From Prunus persica (Eukaryota; Streptophyta; Magnoliopsida; Rosales; Rosaceae), in contig NC_034009.1 of the NCBI RefSeq assembly GCF_000346465.2, forward strand, positions 37,874,844 to 37,938,843: a DNA stretch of 64,000 nucleotides. The letters are read 5' to 3'. Positions 46,278-58,248 of this stretch are shown here, one piece after another. Below the pieces are notes generated by a model. The model searched no databases. It was not told where the DNA came from and was given only the letters and a program-made list of their open reading frames with translations. Each line of letters starts with the position of its first letter. Position 1 is the first letter of the stretch. A program made the translations under genes and the position numbers.

Positions 46278-48231
46278 CGACCTTTCACCAGCCATCCAAA
46301 GGTTTTTTTTTTTTTTTCTTTTGAATATTTTTACTATTCGGACCACATTTACTTACAAATTTACAGATTTAAACTTATTGATCACTTCTCTAATAGAAAT
46401 GAGGTCCGCGAAAATAGGACCCGCATGTGCACATATACATGTGAGACTCACCTTTATATTAGAAAGTTGACCAATAAGATAGTCAATAAATGAGATACAA
46501 CCTTGGTTGGTTGTGCTTATAATTGTGCAGAAAGCTCCAAACTCCGGAAAGCTAGTCATAATGGGGGTAGATGCAAAGAAACCTTACTATGTTTTGGGTG
46601 TTATCTCTGGTACGAACCCTCTAATTGATTTGATTAACAACTGCTTATTATATTTGTCCATTTATTTATTATTTTTGTTGGGCTATATGTTAATTAAACT
46701 TCCCTTATGTTATTGCAAATAATTACCTCAGCTGATGGAAAATTACTGCATAAGGTTGATCTCGAGTTCAAAAGAAGTACGCTTAGCCATGATATAGGAG
46801 TCACACAGAAGTATAAACAATAAAAATAAATATTACTTGATCCAGAGATTTTGTAGTAATTAATCAGAATTAACCTTCTCTTTTGGTGTTTTACTGGCTT
46901 CAGGTACAATGTAATCATTGATCATCCCCTCACGGTTGATGTAAAGAGAGTTACCATGGGTGGCCCGTAAGTGCATAGAATACAAATAGTCCCAAACTCA
47001 TAACTGCTATTAACCACTTGAATTACAAGTCTCCTATAAAAAAATCCGTTGATTATTTGCAAACTTATTATGTTAATTTGATTTTTAATTTCTTAATCTT
47101 AGCTATGTGGGTTTGGATTGAGCATCAGCTAATCCATATATATGGATTACTTATGAATTAATTCTCATGTATATGTACAATATATAGATTATTGAAGTAT
47201 GAAAAGGAAGAGTATGCAAGGATTGGAGTGATGCCACGTTATGGTGATGCAGAGTCAGTCAAGTGGTTTGAGGTACAAACCAATTGCACATTTCACATTC
47301 TCAATTGCTTTGAGGAGGCTAATGAGGTAAATAATAATATTTGTGATTTCATTTGATGATAGATTAATTATTATTAATAATATGTTTTTCTTTCTAATAA
47401 TCTTTTATTAAAATCATAATTAATATGTGACAAACGAGAACAGGTTGTAGTGAGGGGATGCAGGGCTCTCACATCCTTCTTGCCAGGTCCTGATGGTGTA
47501 CTTAACAAATATGAGTGGTTCTCAAAAGGGTTCAACTTTGCAGATGATCATTCTGCAGAGACCGGATATTTGTTTTCTCGTTTATATGAATGGAGATTGA
47601 ACATGGTCTCTGGAAATGTGGAGGAGAGAAATTTAACCGGAACTGATTTCTCCATGGATTTTCCTTTCATCAATGAACAAGTAACTGGTTTGAAACACAA
47701 GTATGGCTATACACAGGTCATTGATTCTATGGCAAGCTCTGACACTGGTAAAGAAAAAAAAAAAAAAAGAAACTTTGACTAAATTCATCTCAATTAAAAT
47801 AATGTGCTATGTTAGGAATTATTTTGTTGAATTATTTGAGATTTTGTTTGTCCTAGGCATGGGAAAATATGGATCTCTAGCCAAATTATATTTGGAGGAA
47901 TCGAATTCTACGTCATTTGTGGTAAGGATTAATATTAATTTTACATAAAACCAATAAATTTAATCACCATAAAATGCAAAAATAAAATAAAATAAAACCA
48001 AGTACTAAATTTTTGGGTTTCATGTTTATGTGTGTGCTACTAGCAGGAGGGAAAGTGTGAGGATTTGATAAAAGTTGAATACCATAAGTTTGAGGAGAAA
48101 AACTTTTGCAGTGGAAGCGTTTTTGTGGCTAGGCATGGAGGGAAAGGCATGGAGGAAGATGATGGTTGGATTGTCACTTTTGTCCACAATGAAGAAACTG
48201 ATGTCACCCAAGTGAGTTGCGATGATATATA

Positions 48232-48434
48232 AGTTTTGGACTGCTTTTGTAAGAAGCACTAGTTATGCTCATAAGCACTTTTTCTAAAAGCACGTCAACA
48301 TTTTTATAATGAATAAATAAATAAATAATTTTTAAAAAATATATACTTCTTAAAAAAGAACTTATAAGTGATTCTTAAAGAAGCACCTTATTCAGAAATT
48401 GTTTTTATAGTCAGTTTTAGAAGCAGTTCTAAAA
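48232..48434. mobile_element. MITE-like insertion in intron 12 of CCD copy C
   Basis: The ends AGTTTTGGACTGCTTTTGTA and, reverse-complemented, ATTTTAGAACTGCTTCTAAA are imperfect inverted repeats. The interior has AGAAGCAC and AAGCACTTTTT motifs common to plant hAT-like MITEs. The corresponding intron of copy B is shorter by about this length (127 versus 341 nt). Confidence 0.5.
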
Positions 48435-48669
48435 TTTATTGGATCAACAAAAAAGGAACATTAATTTTATGTTCAATTGATATATTATTATGAATTATAT
48501 TTAGTCTTGCTGATCGGATTATAATCACTTTAATTATATATCTCGCTGCCAGGTTCATGTAATTGACGCAAAGAAATTTGAAAGTGAACCGATTGCGAAA
48601 CTCACATTGCCACAGCGGGTGCCATATGGTTTTCATGCAACTTTTGTGTCAATGCCTTGTCAATCTTAG

Positions 48670-49381
48670 CATTATGCATTACATATGCTGCTTGTCTTCC
48701 CAGATTTCCCATCTGTGCAATTTAAGCTGGAAATTAGACTAGCCTGGACTGTTTGATTGTCACACACCGGATTCGAGATTTTACTCTAGACGTGACATTG
48801 ATCCAAGTTAAGCTGCTTTGTATCGTATTAACAAAAATATTATAAATAAAAAATAAAATGAAAAGATTAATTGTCTTCCTATATACCATTGCTGTATTTG
48901 ATTGACAAGCTAGCTTTTTCTCTATGGCAATGTTTGGGGATTTATTACTTGTGGATGGAGATTAAATACACCACATTAATCACAACTCTACCCCCTCATC
49001 CTCTAAGTTAATGTCTCCATCCGTTTATTGCTGCAATATAATCCCCCCTACACCAAATTATATGTATGGAGATTAATATATCAAAACGAACCAGCAACTT
49101 TGATGGGTTGATATGGGTGCTCTATGTATTTGTGTCTCAAGTCTTCTAACCCAAATTAATGTTCATTGGCTAAGGAAGGAGGGGTTGGAAGAGGAAAGGC
49201 CTGAAAAAACTTCCAAAGTATGGAACCTACCTAACATATTGAATTGATAGCATGCTATATGTATAGGAAATTTATGTATCCAAGCTACTTCAAGATGTTC
49301 TTCATAAATACATATATCACCCTTCTGATCTTTATATATCTCTAGCTAGCCCCACAACCTCCTTCTAAACACCTTCAAGCC
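48670..49381. other. intergenic between CCD copy C and the WD40 gene
   Basis: AT-rich, no gene seen. The last 60 bases are the WD40 gene's leader, with a TATA-like box. Confidence 0.6.
49333..49340 (+). promoter_or_regulatory. TATA-like box of the WD40 gene
   Basis: TATATATC lies 42-49 bases upstream of the start codon. It is the best-placed TATA motif, but the distance would leave a very short leader, so it is tentative. Confidence 0.35.
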
Positions 49382-50743
49382 ATGGAATTGGACTTGAAAT
49401 ATCCCAAGAAATCCCTCGTTAGCTTCATTTATGTAGAGAGAGATAATGCAATGGAGGGAAGTAACAATATTGATCAACAAGAAGAAGCTATCATCTGTGA
49501 CCAAGAAGATAGCAGCAGCCCTTCAATGCTTTCCAGCCCCCACACCACAATGCCATTGCCACCCCCAAGCCCAGAGTCCCCATGGACCCTCTCCCCTCTC
49601 CAAACCCCATCCCCTTCGCTTCTTTACCACTGCATTGCCTCGCTGCATCGCCGCGAAGGCATCATCTACTCCATTGCCATTTCAAGGCAGCAAGGGCTAG
49701 TCTTCACCGGCTCCAAGAGCACCCGAATTCGCGTATGGAGGCAGCCGGACTACATAGAATACGGTTGCATCAAGGCCACTTCAGGTGAAGTAAGAAGCAC
49801 TTTGGCTTATGGTGACTTTCTTTTCACCACACACAAGGATCACAAAATCAGAATATGGAACTTCAAAGTCCCAGACAATTTCAGGTCCAAAAAGGTCTCC
49901 TCCATCCCCAAAAAGAGCTCGTTTTCTTTGTTTTTGAAAACCAACACCCAAAAACACAAAGAATGTGTTTCCTGCTTGGCATATTATCATGCAGAAGGCC
50001 TGCTATACAGTGGCTCATATGACAAAACAGTCAAAGCCTGGAGGGTCTTAACCAAAAACTGTGTGGATTCATTTGTGGCACATGAACACAATGTCAATGC
50101 AATTTTGGTGAAGCAAGATGATGGCTGTGTTTTCACTTGCTCCTCAGATGGGTCAGTGAAGATTTGGAGAAGGGTATTTAGTGAAAACTCTCACACTCTC
50201 GTCATGACTCTGAATTTCCAAAACTACCCTATATATGCATTGGCCCTAAGCACTTCATCATTCAACTCCAATTGTTTCCTTTACTCTGGTTCTTCAGATG
50301 GAACAATTAATTTCTGGGAGAAGGAGAAAATAACCTTCAGATTTAACCATGGTGGGTTTTTACAGGGTCACAATTTTGCAGTGCTCTGCCTAGTGGCTGT
50401 GGAGACGTTGATATTTAGTGGGTCAGAGGATACAACCATTAGGGTTTGGAGAAGAGAGGAAGGGAGCTGTTTCCATGAGTGTTTGGCTGTGCTGAATGGG
50501 CACAGAGGGCCTGTGAGGTGTTTGGCTGCTTGTTTGGAGATGGACAAAGTTGTGAAGGGGTTTCTGGTTTATAGTGCAAGTTTGGACCAGAGTTTTAAAG
50601 TTTGGAAGGTCAAGGTGTCACCAGAAGAGAAGATGGGGTTCAGTTATATGAAGAGGAGTTTTTCCAGGACTAAGGTTAGGGATTATGAGACTAGCCCTGT
50701 GTTGTCTCCTTCATGGGTTGAGAGGAAGCTGCTTCAAAGGTAA
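49382..50743 (+). CDS. JINGUBANG-like WD40-repeat protein, 453 aa, intronless
   Basis: The protein has a Ser/Pro-rich N-terminus, then SLLYHCIASLHRREGIIYSI and seven WD repeats recognisable by their ends: STRIRVW, DHKIRIW, DKTVKAW, DGSVKIW, DGTINFW, DTTIRVW and DQSFKVW. That makes one seven-bladed propeller. The 'CIASLHRREG..IYSIA' entry, 'SGEVRSTLAYGDFLFTTHKD' and C-terminal ..VKVSPEEK match plant JINGUBANG-type proteins. The Arabidopsis founder restrains pollen germination in the absence of suitable moisture. Role here is inferred from family only. Start: first in-frame ATG (MELDLKYPKK); a second Met at residue 24 (MEGSNN) is an alternative. Absence of introns is usual in this family. Confidence 0.88.
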   Translation: MELDLKYPKKSLVSFIYVERDNAMEGSNNIDQQEEAIICDQEDSSSPSMLSSPHTTMPLPPPSPESPWTLSPLQTPSPSLLYHCIASLHRREGIIYSIAISRQQGLVFTGSKSTRIRVWRQPDYIEYGCIKATSGEVRSTLAYGDFLFTTHKDHKIRIWNFKVPDNFRSKKVSSIPKKSSFSLFLKTNTQKHKECVSCLAYYHAEGLLYSGSYDKTVKAWRVLTKNCVDSFVAHEHNVNAILVKQDDGCVFTCSSDGSVKIWRRVFSENSHTLVMTLNFQNYPIYALALSTSSFNSNCFLYSGSSDGTINFWEKEKITFRFNHGGFLQGHNFAVLCLVAVETLIFSGSEDTTIRVWRREEGSCFHECLAVLNGHRGPVRCLAACLEMDKVVKGFLVYSASLDQSFKVWKVKVSPEEKMGFSYMKRSFSRTKVRDYETSPVLSPSWVERKLLQR

Positions 50744-51002
50744 AATTTTCTCTAGCAGATGTATCATGAAAATAATAATTTCTCCCTGAGAGCTTATTTA
50801 ATTTTTGTAGCCACAACCTTTTTCTTTCCTTGAAGTTAACTATGAAAATGTCAATATCCTATGTATTGGATTCTGGATTTTGTTATATTTTGTAGGACCA
50901 ATATACAGTAAATAGCATAACAAACAAAGCTGCAAATGCTAATTTCAAGCAGTTACTCCTGCACAAAAGTCTTATATTCGAATCCTCATTTTTTATTATT
51001 TA

Positions 51003-51033
<31 letters not shown>

Positions 51034-51086
51034 TATCCCAGAATTAGAATTTCGCCAAAGTAGAATTTAATCTGACACCACAAGAA
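50744..51086. other. intergenic; 3' flanks of convergent WD40 and aquaporin genes
   Basis: Contains a (AT)n microsatellite at about 51009-51034 and the short piece TTATATTCGAATCC near 50968, which looks like a Pol III B-box, but no A-box partner is seen. No gene. Confidence 0.6.
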
Positions 51087-52073
51087 TCAAAAAGCCTCTT
51101 CCTCAGTGGGAATGGGGAGATGAGTTGTTGGTCTGAAAATGAAGAAGTTTTCATAGATGCACCCAGCAAGCCCACCACCAATGAGGGGCCCAACCCAGTA
51201 AACCCAGTGGTCAGTCCAGTTCCAGCTCACCAAAGCCGGACCAAAGGACCTTGCTGGGTTCATTGAAGCCCCTGAGAAGGCCCCACCGGCTAGGATGTTG
51301 GCTCCCACTACAAACCCAGTGAGTGTGGGGCCCAAACCGTTAAGAGCTCCTTTCTTGGGGTCCACAATTGTAGCATAGACTGTGAAGAGCAAGGAGAATG
51401 TGAGGATAATCTCCCATATCACACCTTGTAAGTATCCCACCCCACTTGCAAGCGAATGAATTGGTGTAGTCTGCCAAAACAGTAACAATTAAATTATGCG
51501 ACAAATAACATGACCTTATAAATAAATAAATGATATTCCGAAAAATAATGTCACGTTAATAATTTGTGACTTACCAATCCACCAGTAAGATATTCTAGCA
51601 GGTAACAAGCTGCGGCGGCTGCTAACAATTGATCGATCCAATAGAGTAGGGATCGGAAGACGGTAATGTGACCGCCAACGAGGAGGCCGAGGGTGACAGC
51701 CGGGTTAAGGTGACCGCCGGAAATGTGGCCGGCGGATATCATGACGGCCACAACTAGTGCATGTGTCACAGCTGTGGCAAACAACGCGACTAGTGCATCT
51801 GCTTCTAGCTTATCTACCAACCAAACGCAACACCGTACGTTAAAGTTACCGTATATACACAAATGGGACTCCCAATTATATATAAACGACAGATAAATTA
51901 ATGACAATCTAATGAAAGAAAATAAATAAATAAAATTATGAATTACCAGTAGCCATGGCTGATCCAACACCAGCAAAGACAAAGAGGAAGGTGGTGATGA
52001 ATTCAACCACGAGGGCTCTCCATAATTCTGGCAGGGCAGCCTCACTGGTGGTTCCCAAGGCTATTTTCGCCAT
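51087..52073 (-). CDS. TIP4-1: tonoplast intrinsic protein, TIP4;1-like aquaporin (249 aa)
   Basis: Three minus-strand exons (52073-51947, 51813-51575, 51470-51087) sum to 750 nt. It is a six-helix MIP channel with both NPA boxes, HLNPAVTLG (residues 77-85) and [10 protein letters not shown] (191-200). Opening [12 protein letters not shown], then [20 protein letters not shown], and [20 protein letters not shown] fit the TIP4 group. The selectivity filter reads as His72 region/Ile143 region/Ala/Arg196, as in TIP4;1, which admits water and small neutral solutes such as urea. The protein sits in the vacuolar membrane. The intron-1 position after GSAMAT is typical of TIPs. Confidence 0.92.
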
Positions 52074-52170
52074 TTTGTCCTAGTTTCCTATGATCGAGTG
52101 GTCTAAGTCTTGCCTTGAGGTTGAGGGTCTCTGCACTTTGCAGTTTCTACAGCACAATGACAACGTTTGG

Positions 52171-52180
52171 TATTTATAAG
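52171..52180 (-). promoter_or_regulatory. TATA box of the aquaporin gene
   Basis: CTTATAAATA on the minus strand lies about 100 bases upstream of the start codon, leaving a leader of about 70 bases. This is a normal spacing for a plant class II promoter. Confidence 0.55.
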
Positions 52181-54028
52181 CAATGATATTGTGATATCCT
52201 TTCGCAGCTAAACCCCTTGACTTGGGGTGTATTTGCTGTTTTGCCATTATCATCTGTCAATGTATGACTGTGTGCCATGGTGGATTTGAATTGGGCAGGC
52301 ATTAACTGAGCAACATGACAATATATATAATAGTTGGGTGCTTTAGACGTTGTCCATGATCAGGATTTGATGTTCGGCATGAAGTCGTAGAGGAAACTGT
52401 CAAACAAAATCAAATTTTTTTAAGGTAATACATAAAACGAAAGGTATAAAATAATGTATGTTACTAACTACTAATACTAATACATTGTCGGTTTATTTTC
52501 TAACAACTTAAAATTCGTAAATTCGAAAATATATGAAACACGAAACTTATATATAAATTATCATATAAAAGAGAGCATTATATCTCATATCATCACAAAA
52601 GCTCAGCATGCGATTGATTGATTCATAAAGAATAATTGTCATATTCTAATGAATGTTGTTCTCTGAGTGTACGACTTTTGTGTCCATACGCAATTCCTTT
52701 GTCTTTGTTTTTGTTTTCTTTAATATATTTTTATATCAAATAGACATTTAAATAGTAAAAAATTCAATTATTGATCGAAAGTAAGAAGGAGGATTTTATT
52801 ATATGAAAATCCAATATTTTTAGATAAAGCATGCTTCGTTTTGTTGGGTTGTGATGAAGATGATGACTTAGCTGGCTCTCCATGTACAAATCTGAATGCC
52901 AAAATAAAAGTCTTCTTCATGGTATCAAAATCTGAATACTAAAACGGAACTCAACATTTTGTCTCTTAGTTCATCGTGAATCCACTCTTCTCCTCCACCA
53001 ATTATTGACATCCACTACGTGCTTGCTTGCTTGCTTCCTCTCCGCTTTTAATCTTTTTTTTATAATGGAGATGTAAATTCATAATTACACACAAGAATAA
53101 GGCGATTACTGTGAGCATCTAATTTAAAATCAGCTGACGATAAATAGAAGAGTTTAAAATCATTTAAACTGTTAAGCGAGACTTCAATTTCATAACGTGA
53201 AATTTACAGCACTCTCAACCGTAATAACTTATTTATTTATTTTTTTTAAGAGTTTCTTTTTGGGTATAAATTCTATAGTTTTGAGGTTTTTGAGAACATG
53301 TCAAGCATTTGCCAACCTAACTCTTTAAAGTGCACGTACCATATATACGATGTGTGACTTTTGCAATAATCGTGCAGTGAGCACATAGTTATGGCAAAAT
53401 TAAAAGGGGCCACCATGCCTAATAATGTAAAGAATTATTAGGGTTCATCGATGCCATGCCCATCATCTGCCTACCTCTCAATGTTTATACATAAAATGGA
53501 TCAAACAAGAACATGACGAATATCATACCTATCCAGGTACCGTGGGAAACCATGTACCCCATGCCATGTATACGTCCAAATTAGGTTGACAAATTGGATT
53601 GCCTACCAAAACCAATCTATATTGACTTTTTAATCTTTATTTAGAACCATAAATTTGGTTCGACAACTGAGGATTAGGCTGCAAAAACTTTTTATTGAAT
53701 TTTCTTTTTCGATGAGATTGATGGATCACTAACTAACAGTCCTGCATATGGGAGGTTGAAAGTCAAAGATATATCTTCATACGATGATCATGTTGTTTAT
53801 TGCATAATTCTTAATTAACCCCAAAACTCGGAATTAATGTTGTATAATAATGACTTTGAATGTGGGTCAGTAAGAATAAATATTTCACAAAGTAACCCAA
53901 TAGGCAAAACTCATGACTTTTATTTGTGATTGATTATGCCTAATTTATTTCACAAATTTTCCTACATCAAACGCGCATGACGATGTATATCAGAAAATAA
54001 TTTTTATTTATTCATCAGAATCAGTTTC

Positions 54029-54198
54029 GATCTTTTGGACCACAGGAGTTCAAGAGATTTGTGGTCACCCATCGTTGGATGTAAATTCAATGATTCAAAA
54101 AAGTTTTTAAAAAGGAGTTCAAGAGTGAGTGAACCGTTGAATTTACATCCAACAGTGAGTGACCACAAATCTCTTAAAGCCCTATAGTCTAAAAGATC
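54029..54198. mobile_element. hairpin (foldback) MITE-like element, about 170 bp
   Basis: Nearly the whole element is two inverted arms. The left starts GATCTTTTGGACCACAGG and includes AGAGATTTGTGGTCAC and GTTGGATGTAAATTCAA; the right arm, reverse-complemented, repeats these in order with a few substitutions. Loop of about 30 bases (TCAAAAAAGTTTTTAAAAAG). A perfect 17-bp direct repeat TATATCAGAAAATAATT lies outside (53986-54002 and 54215-54231). Confidence 0.75.
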
Positions 54199-54626
54199 AG
54201 AATTGTCATAAGAATATATCAGAAAATAATTAGCCACTCGCAACTCCCCAAGAGTTACATATGTAAAAGTGCTAGATAAATTTTTGTACATTCGAGGTAC
54301 ATCAGTTGGTTGATCGAGGTAATACAATAATTTAACAATTAGGATGTATACCCGTCGTTATGAAATGAAAGATGTGATAGGACAATAGAAGCTTGCGCCA
54401 TAAACCTCTGTCCACCCAAATTCATTCAAGCTATACGACGAGACAGGCCTGTGAAAAGAATTGGTCATGAGAAGCCCAAATGCTACATGCGAGGCCCATT
54501 TTCCCGCGCACGCATATATCAACATGCAGATAACAACAGAGAGAGCAAGAGCTAAGAATGAGCGAAACACAGAGAGACACACGTTGCAGTTGCAGAGACT
54601 GGTAGAAACTAGAAAAGATAGCCAAA

Positions 54627-57600
54627 ATGTCATCTTCATCGGCTACCCTGAATCTCTTAAGACCTTCTCTTGCTCCACCACCGTCCTCCTTGAGGTTTTG
54701 TGATGTGAGAAATTCTGCTGCTTCATATTGTACATCTCGAAGGCTCGCTCTCTTTCACCTCGGCTTTGGTAATTCCTCCCTTATCATCATTGTTTCGCAC
54801 TTTGTTTCCGTTGGAAACCCAAAACTTGAAAAACCCATGTTTCATTTTCTTCTTATTTTGAGTTACTGATTTTTTGGGTTGTTTTAGTTTATACTCGAAT
54901 GTGCAATGTATATGCATTATGCTAAGTTTGGGTTGAATAGTGTACGATATATAAGAGTTAAAATTTGGTTGTTTTCTTTTGCTTCTATTTTTCTAGTAAT
55001 GCAATGGGAATTTGGTTATCTCTGGCTGAAAGTTTGCAGTTTTGCTTTTGTAAATAGAGAAATTATGAAAAATTCAAATTATATGGAGGCTTTAGTTTTG
55101 ATAGATGACCTGAAATTAAATTGCTATACATAAAAGAATGACCTTTACATAAGTCATCATAAATAACTATATGAGGTTCACCTTACAAAAATTAATCAAT
55201 TTTCCTTATTGTTGGTTACTTTCTAATCATATGAAGAACTTTAGCAAACATTTGTAGGCACTCAGTTTAGTTAATTTAATTTTTGATCAAAAAGAACCCA
55301 TCAATTGGATTTAATATGCCTTGCGCTTGTGGATTCGGGGTGGTTCTCTAGCTCTACCTCAGTCACAACTATTAGGTGCAAAAGCATCTGAGTTGCTAAG
55401 AGGAGAGAGAAACACACTAGAGGCTGCCCCAGTTGCAAATTTGGCACAAGCAGGCACCGCTATCACCAAGGAAAATGCTTTGGAGTGGGTAAAAAATGAC
55501 AAACGAAGAATGCTTCATGTTGTCTATCGTGTTGGGGACTTGGACAAGACTATAAAGTACGTGTCTATTTAGTAACAGGCATACTGCTTCAACAATGCAT
55601 TGTTCATCATATATAGATAGCTGATTATTCCTTTTGAGGTGCAGATTCTATACCGAATGTTTGGGGATGAAGCTGTTGAGAAGGCGTGACATACCAGAGG
55701 AGCAATATTCAAATGCTTTTCTCGGATATGGGCCAGAAGATTCCAATTTTGTTGTTGAACTTACATACAGTAAGTCATTTTTGTGTATGTAACTCTGGAT
55801 GATTTCAAGCGTATTTTGTTGTTTAGTACAAGTATTCTTTTTTAATACCGTTCAGTTGCTTTCGTATGATTGTGAAATTCTATCGTATTTTTCTTATAGA
55901 TTATGGAGTAGACAAGTACAACATTGGGACTGGTTTTGGCCATTTTGGTATTGATGTTGAAGATGTAAGTTGCTATTTCTTAATATAGATGTAGTTTTTT
56001 GTCTTTCTATAACATCCATCCTCTTCAGCAATTTCGGAGCATTATTATCTCTAACATTTTTATGTCTTACCCATAATGTTTTATATGCCAAAATTTTTGG
56101 ACTTACATAGGTTATACGATTTTATGTAGGTCAGCAAATCAGTGGAACTGATAAAGGCAAAGGGAGGGAAAGTTACAAGGGAACCTGGCCCTGCTAAAAG
56201 TGGCAGTACAATAATTGCTTCTGTTGAGGATCCTGATGGCTATACGTTTGAGCTTTTGGAGAGAGGGCTTTCACCTGAGCCCTTATGTCAAGTGATGCTT
56301 CGTGTAGGCGATCTTGACCGTGCTATTAATTTTTATAAGAAGGTGAGATGTTTCTTTATTAAACTTAATAATATCTGATCCTGGTTAGGCTTTTATAGAT
56401 GCAAGCTTCATTTAGCCTTTAACATTGTGTTTCTTTAACTTGAAGGCTTTTGGGATGGAACTTCTTCGCAAGAGGGATTATCCTGAGTACAAGGTGACTT
56501 GACTTCACACTTACCACCCACTGATAACTTCCCCGATACTTGTGGATAATTTGGAATAATGATGCTCATGTTAATCTCTATACACCACACATTTTTTTGA
56601 ATACTGCATGACCATTATAGAAATTGTGACCAAAACATGCCATTGTTATTTTCGCATTTATGTGGTGTGTAGGAGTATAATCTGGTTTATGTCTCTATGA
56701 ATATGAGGATCTTGCTGAATAATGTAGTGTTCATACATATGGCTTGTATTTGAAGGTCATTGTTGTAATGGGTTTTCTTGTTATGCCCATTCCTTTTTTC
56801 TTCCTGGATTTGGGCGTAAGGCAGTAGCTGTGTGCAGGAAGGTATACCATACACTTGCCTTTTGTCTTGTTGAAGCAGGTGCTCTGTGGGTTTTGCATTG
56901 CCTATGTAACTACTATATGATCATGTTTTTAATTTTGTTGCACAAAAAGGTAGAAATCCATGAGCACAGACGCATGCTGGAAATGTGATTTTGAACCTTC
57001 AATTGGGGAGTGTTGACATGTGTTTCCCATCAATCAGAATCCAGGCACTATATATTGCATTAATAAATCTAGCTGCTGGGCTAACATATTTTTGCTTACT
57101 AACAACTTTATTCTTATCCATGCTAACCTGAGAAATAACTTTTTGTGAAAGCTCTCTGTGCTTTAGCCTCCCCCCACCTCCATCTATTTCCTTTTAACAT
57201 ATGTAATTAAATTGAAAACTATTGCTCAACATTGTCTGGATTTTGCTACTCTACCTGATATTTGATTCTGTCTGTTTACTAGTATACATACGCCCTGATG
57301 GGCTATGGTCCTGAAGATAAGAATCCAGTGCTTGAACTGACGTACAACTATGGGATCACAGATTATGACAAAGGAAATGGTTATGCACAGGTATATGATA
57401 TTATTTTTCTCACAACATATTTTACTATGTACAAACCTGTATATAAGTTATATAAATCTCTGTGCTTTTATGCTGAGAAGACTGAATCCCTAATTTTAAC
57501 AGATCGCAATAGGCACAGATGATGTTTACAAAAGCGCAGAAGCAATCAAACTCTATGGAGGGAAGATTGTTCTTGAACCTGGGCCTTTGCCAGGTATCAA

Positions 57601-57947
57601 CACAAAGATAACTGCTTGCCTTGACCCTGATGGCTGGAAATCGGTATGATCTGTTTACGGCCTTCCATAAGTGAAAGTTGATTTCGTTGCATTTCCTTAT
57701 AGTAATTGTTCTATTTTCTTAGTTGGTAGTTCTGATACCAGTTAGGGTGCACAAATTTAAAATTGATGACACCTTGGTGTTCTTATGGCATATTTTGTAC
57801 CTTTTATGCATGAAATTTATCATATTTTTTAAGCAATACGTATAACTTTATTGATGTACAATTTTAATTCAATGACTTTAATTTTCGCCCCTCGCCATCC
57901 TGCAGGTCTTTGTTGATAATGTTGATTTTATGAAGGAATTGGAGTGA
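54627..57947 (+). CDS. GLX1: lactoylglutathione lyase (glyoxalase I), two-domain, probably plastidial, 362 aa
   Basis: Nine exons: 54627-54768, 55352-55556, 55645-55769, 55900-55964, 56130-56342, 56446-56493, 57283-57390, 57503-57643 and 57906-57947; 1089 nt, in phase. It isomerises the glutathione-methylglyoxal hemithioacetal to S-lactoylglutathione. The N-terminus (about 55 residues, Ser/Arg-rich, few acidic residues) looks like a chloroplast transit peptide. Two glyoxalase folds follow. The first keeps the metal ligands: H103 ([10 protein letters not shown]), E154 (VVELTYNYG), H172 (GFGHFGID) and E220 (YTFELLERG). The second has Q233, an intact ELTYNYG, GYAQIAIG (Gln for His) and Val for the last Glu, so only one metal site is expected, as in plant two-domain Ni-type enzymes. 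The exon 2 acceptor (TCTCTAG) was chosen because it alone joins in frame to [12 protein letters not shown]. Confidence 0.92.
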
Positions 57948-58248
57948 CTAAAAGCATCACCAAAGACTCAAAATTGAGTCCATGGGAAGATTTGTAACAA
58001 TTTTGACTGTAGATTATTCTAACCTGCCAATTTTATTTATCCTGAAGCAGTCCCTGAGAGAACATACCCAAAACAAACTTGTAGATATGGCACTCTGTAC
58101 AAGACTGTAACATCTGTTATAAGTGCCATCCTTGCCCAACGATATGTAGAGCTAAGATTTTGAGATGGTTACTGCACATTGATTGTTATGAAAACTCTAA
58201 CAATTCAATTTTACATCAATCCAAATTTTAACCTTCCTTGGAATTGTG
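57948..58248. other. short convergent intergenic spacer
   Basis: Only 301 bases separate the stop codons of the convergent glyoxalase (+) and VAN3-binding-like (-) genes, so their 3' UTRs probably overlap or nearly meet. Confidence 0.7.

Larger units (their letters stand above)
44804..48669 (+). pseudogene. carotenoid cleavage dioxygenase, tandem copy C (probable pseudogene, exon 5 lesion)
   Basis: Exons: 44804 (or conserved start 44852)-44959, 45060-45200, 45535-45637, 45749-46011, 46144-46301, 46531-46609, 46732-46810, 46904-46966, 47188-47326, 47444-47747, 47857-47921, 48047-48211 and 48553-48669. Twelve exons are open and very close to copy B. Exon 5 is 158 nt where A and B have 180. The 22-nt net loss shifts frame and gives TGA at 46213-46215. 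After the lesion the exon resumes in the right frame for exon 6 (ETICDWNVNGAW...TSHPK). All four iron-ligand histidines are still encoded, but the first lies after the stop. A product would need a splicing bypass; none is obvious. Truncation comes roughly 270 residues in, before the catalytic sites. Confidence 0.85.
52074..54626. other. intergenic between the aquaporin and glyoxalase genes (divergent)
   Basis: No gene is recognised. A hairpin MITE-like element is at 54029-54198. The last 100-150 bases are the glyoxalase leader. Confidence 0.55.
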
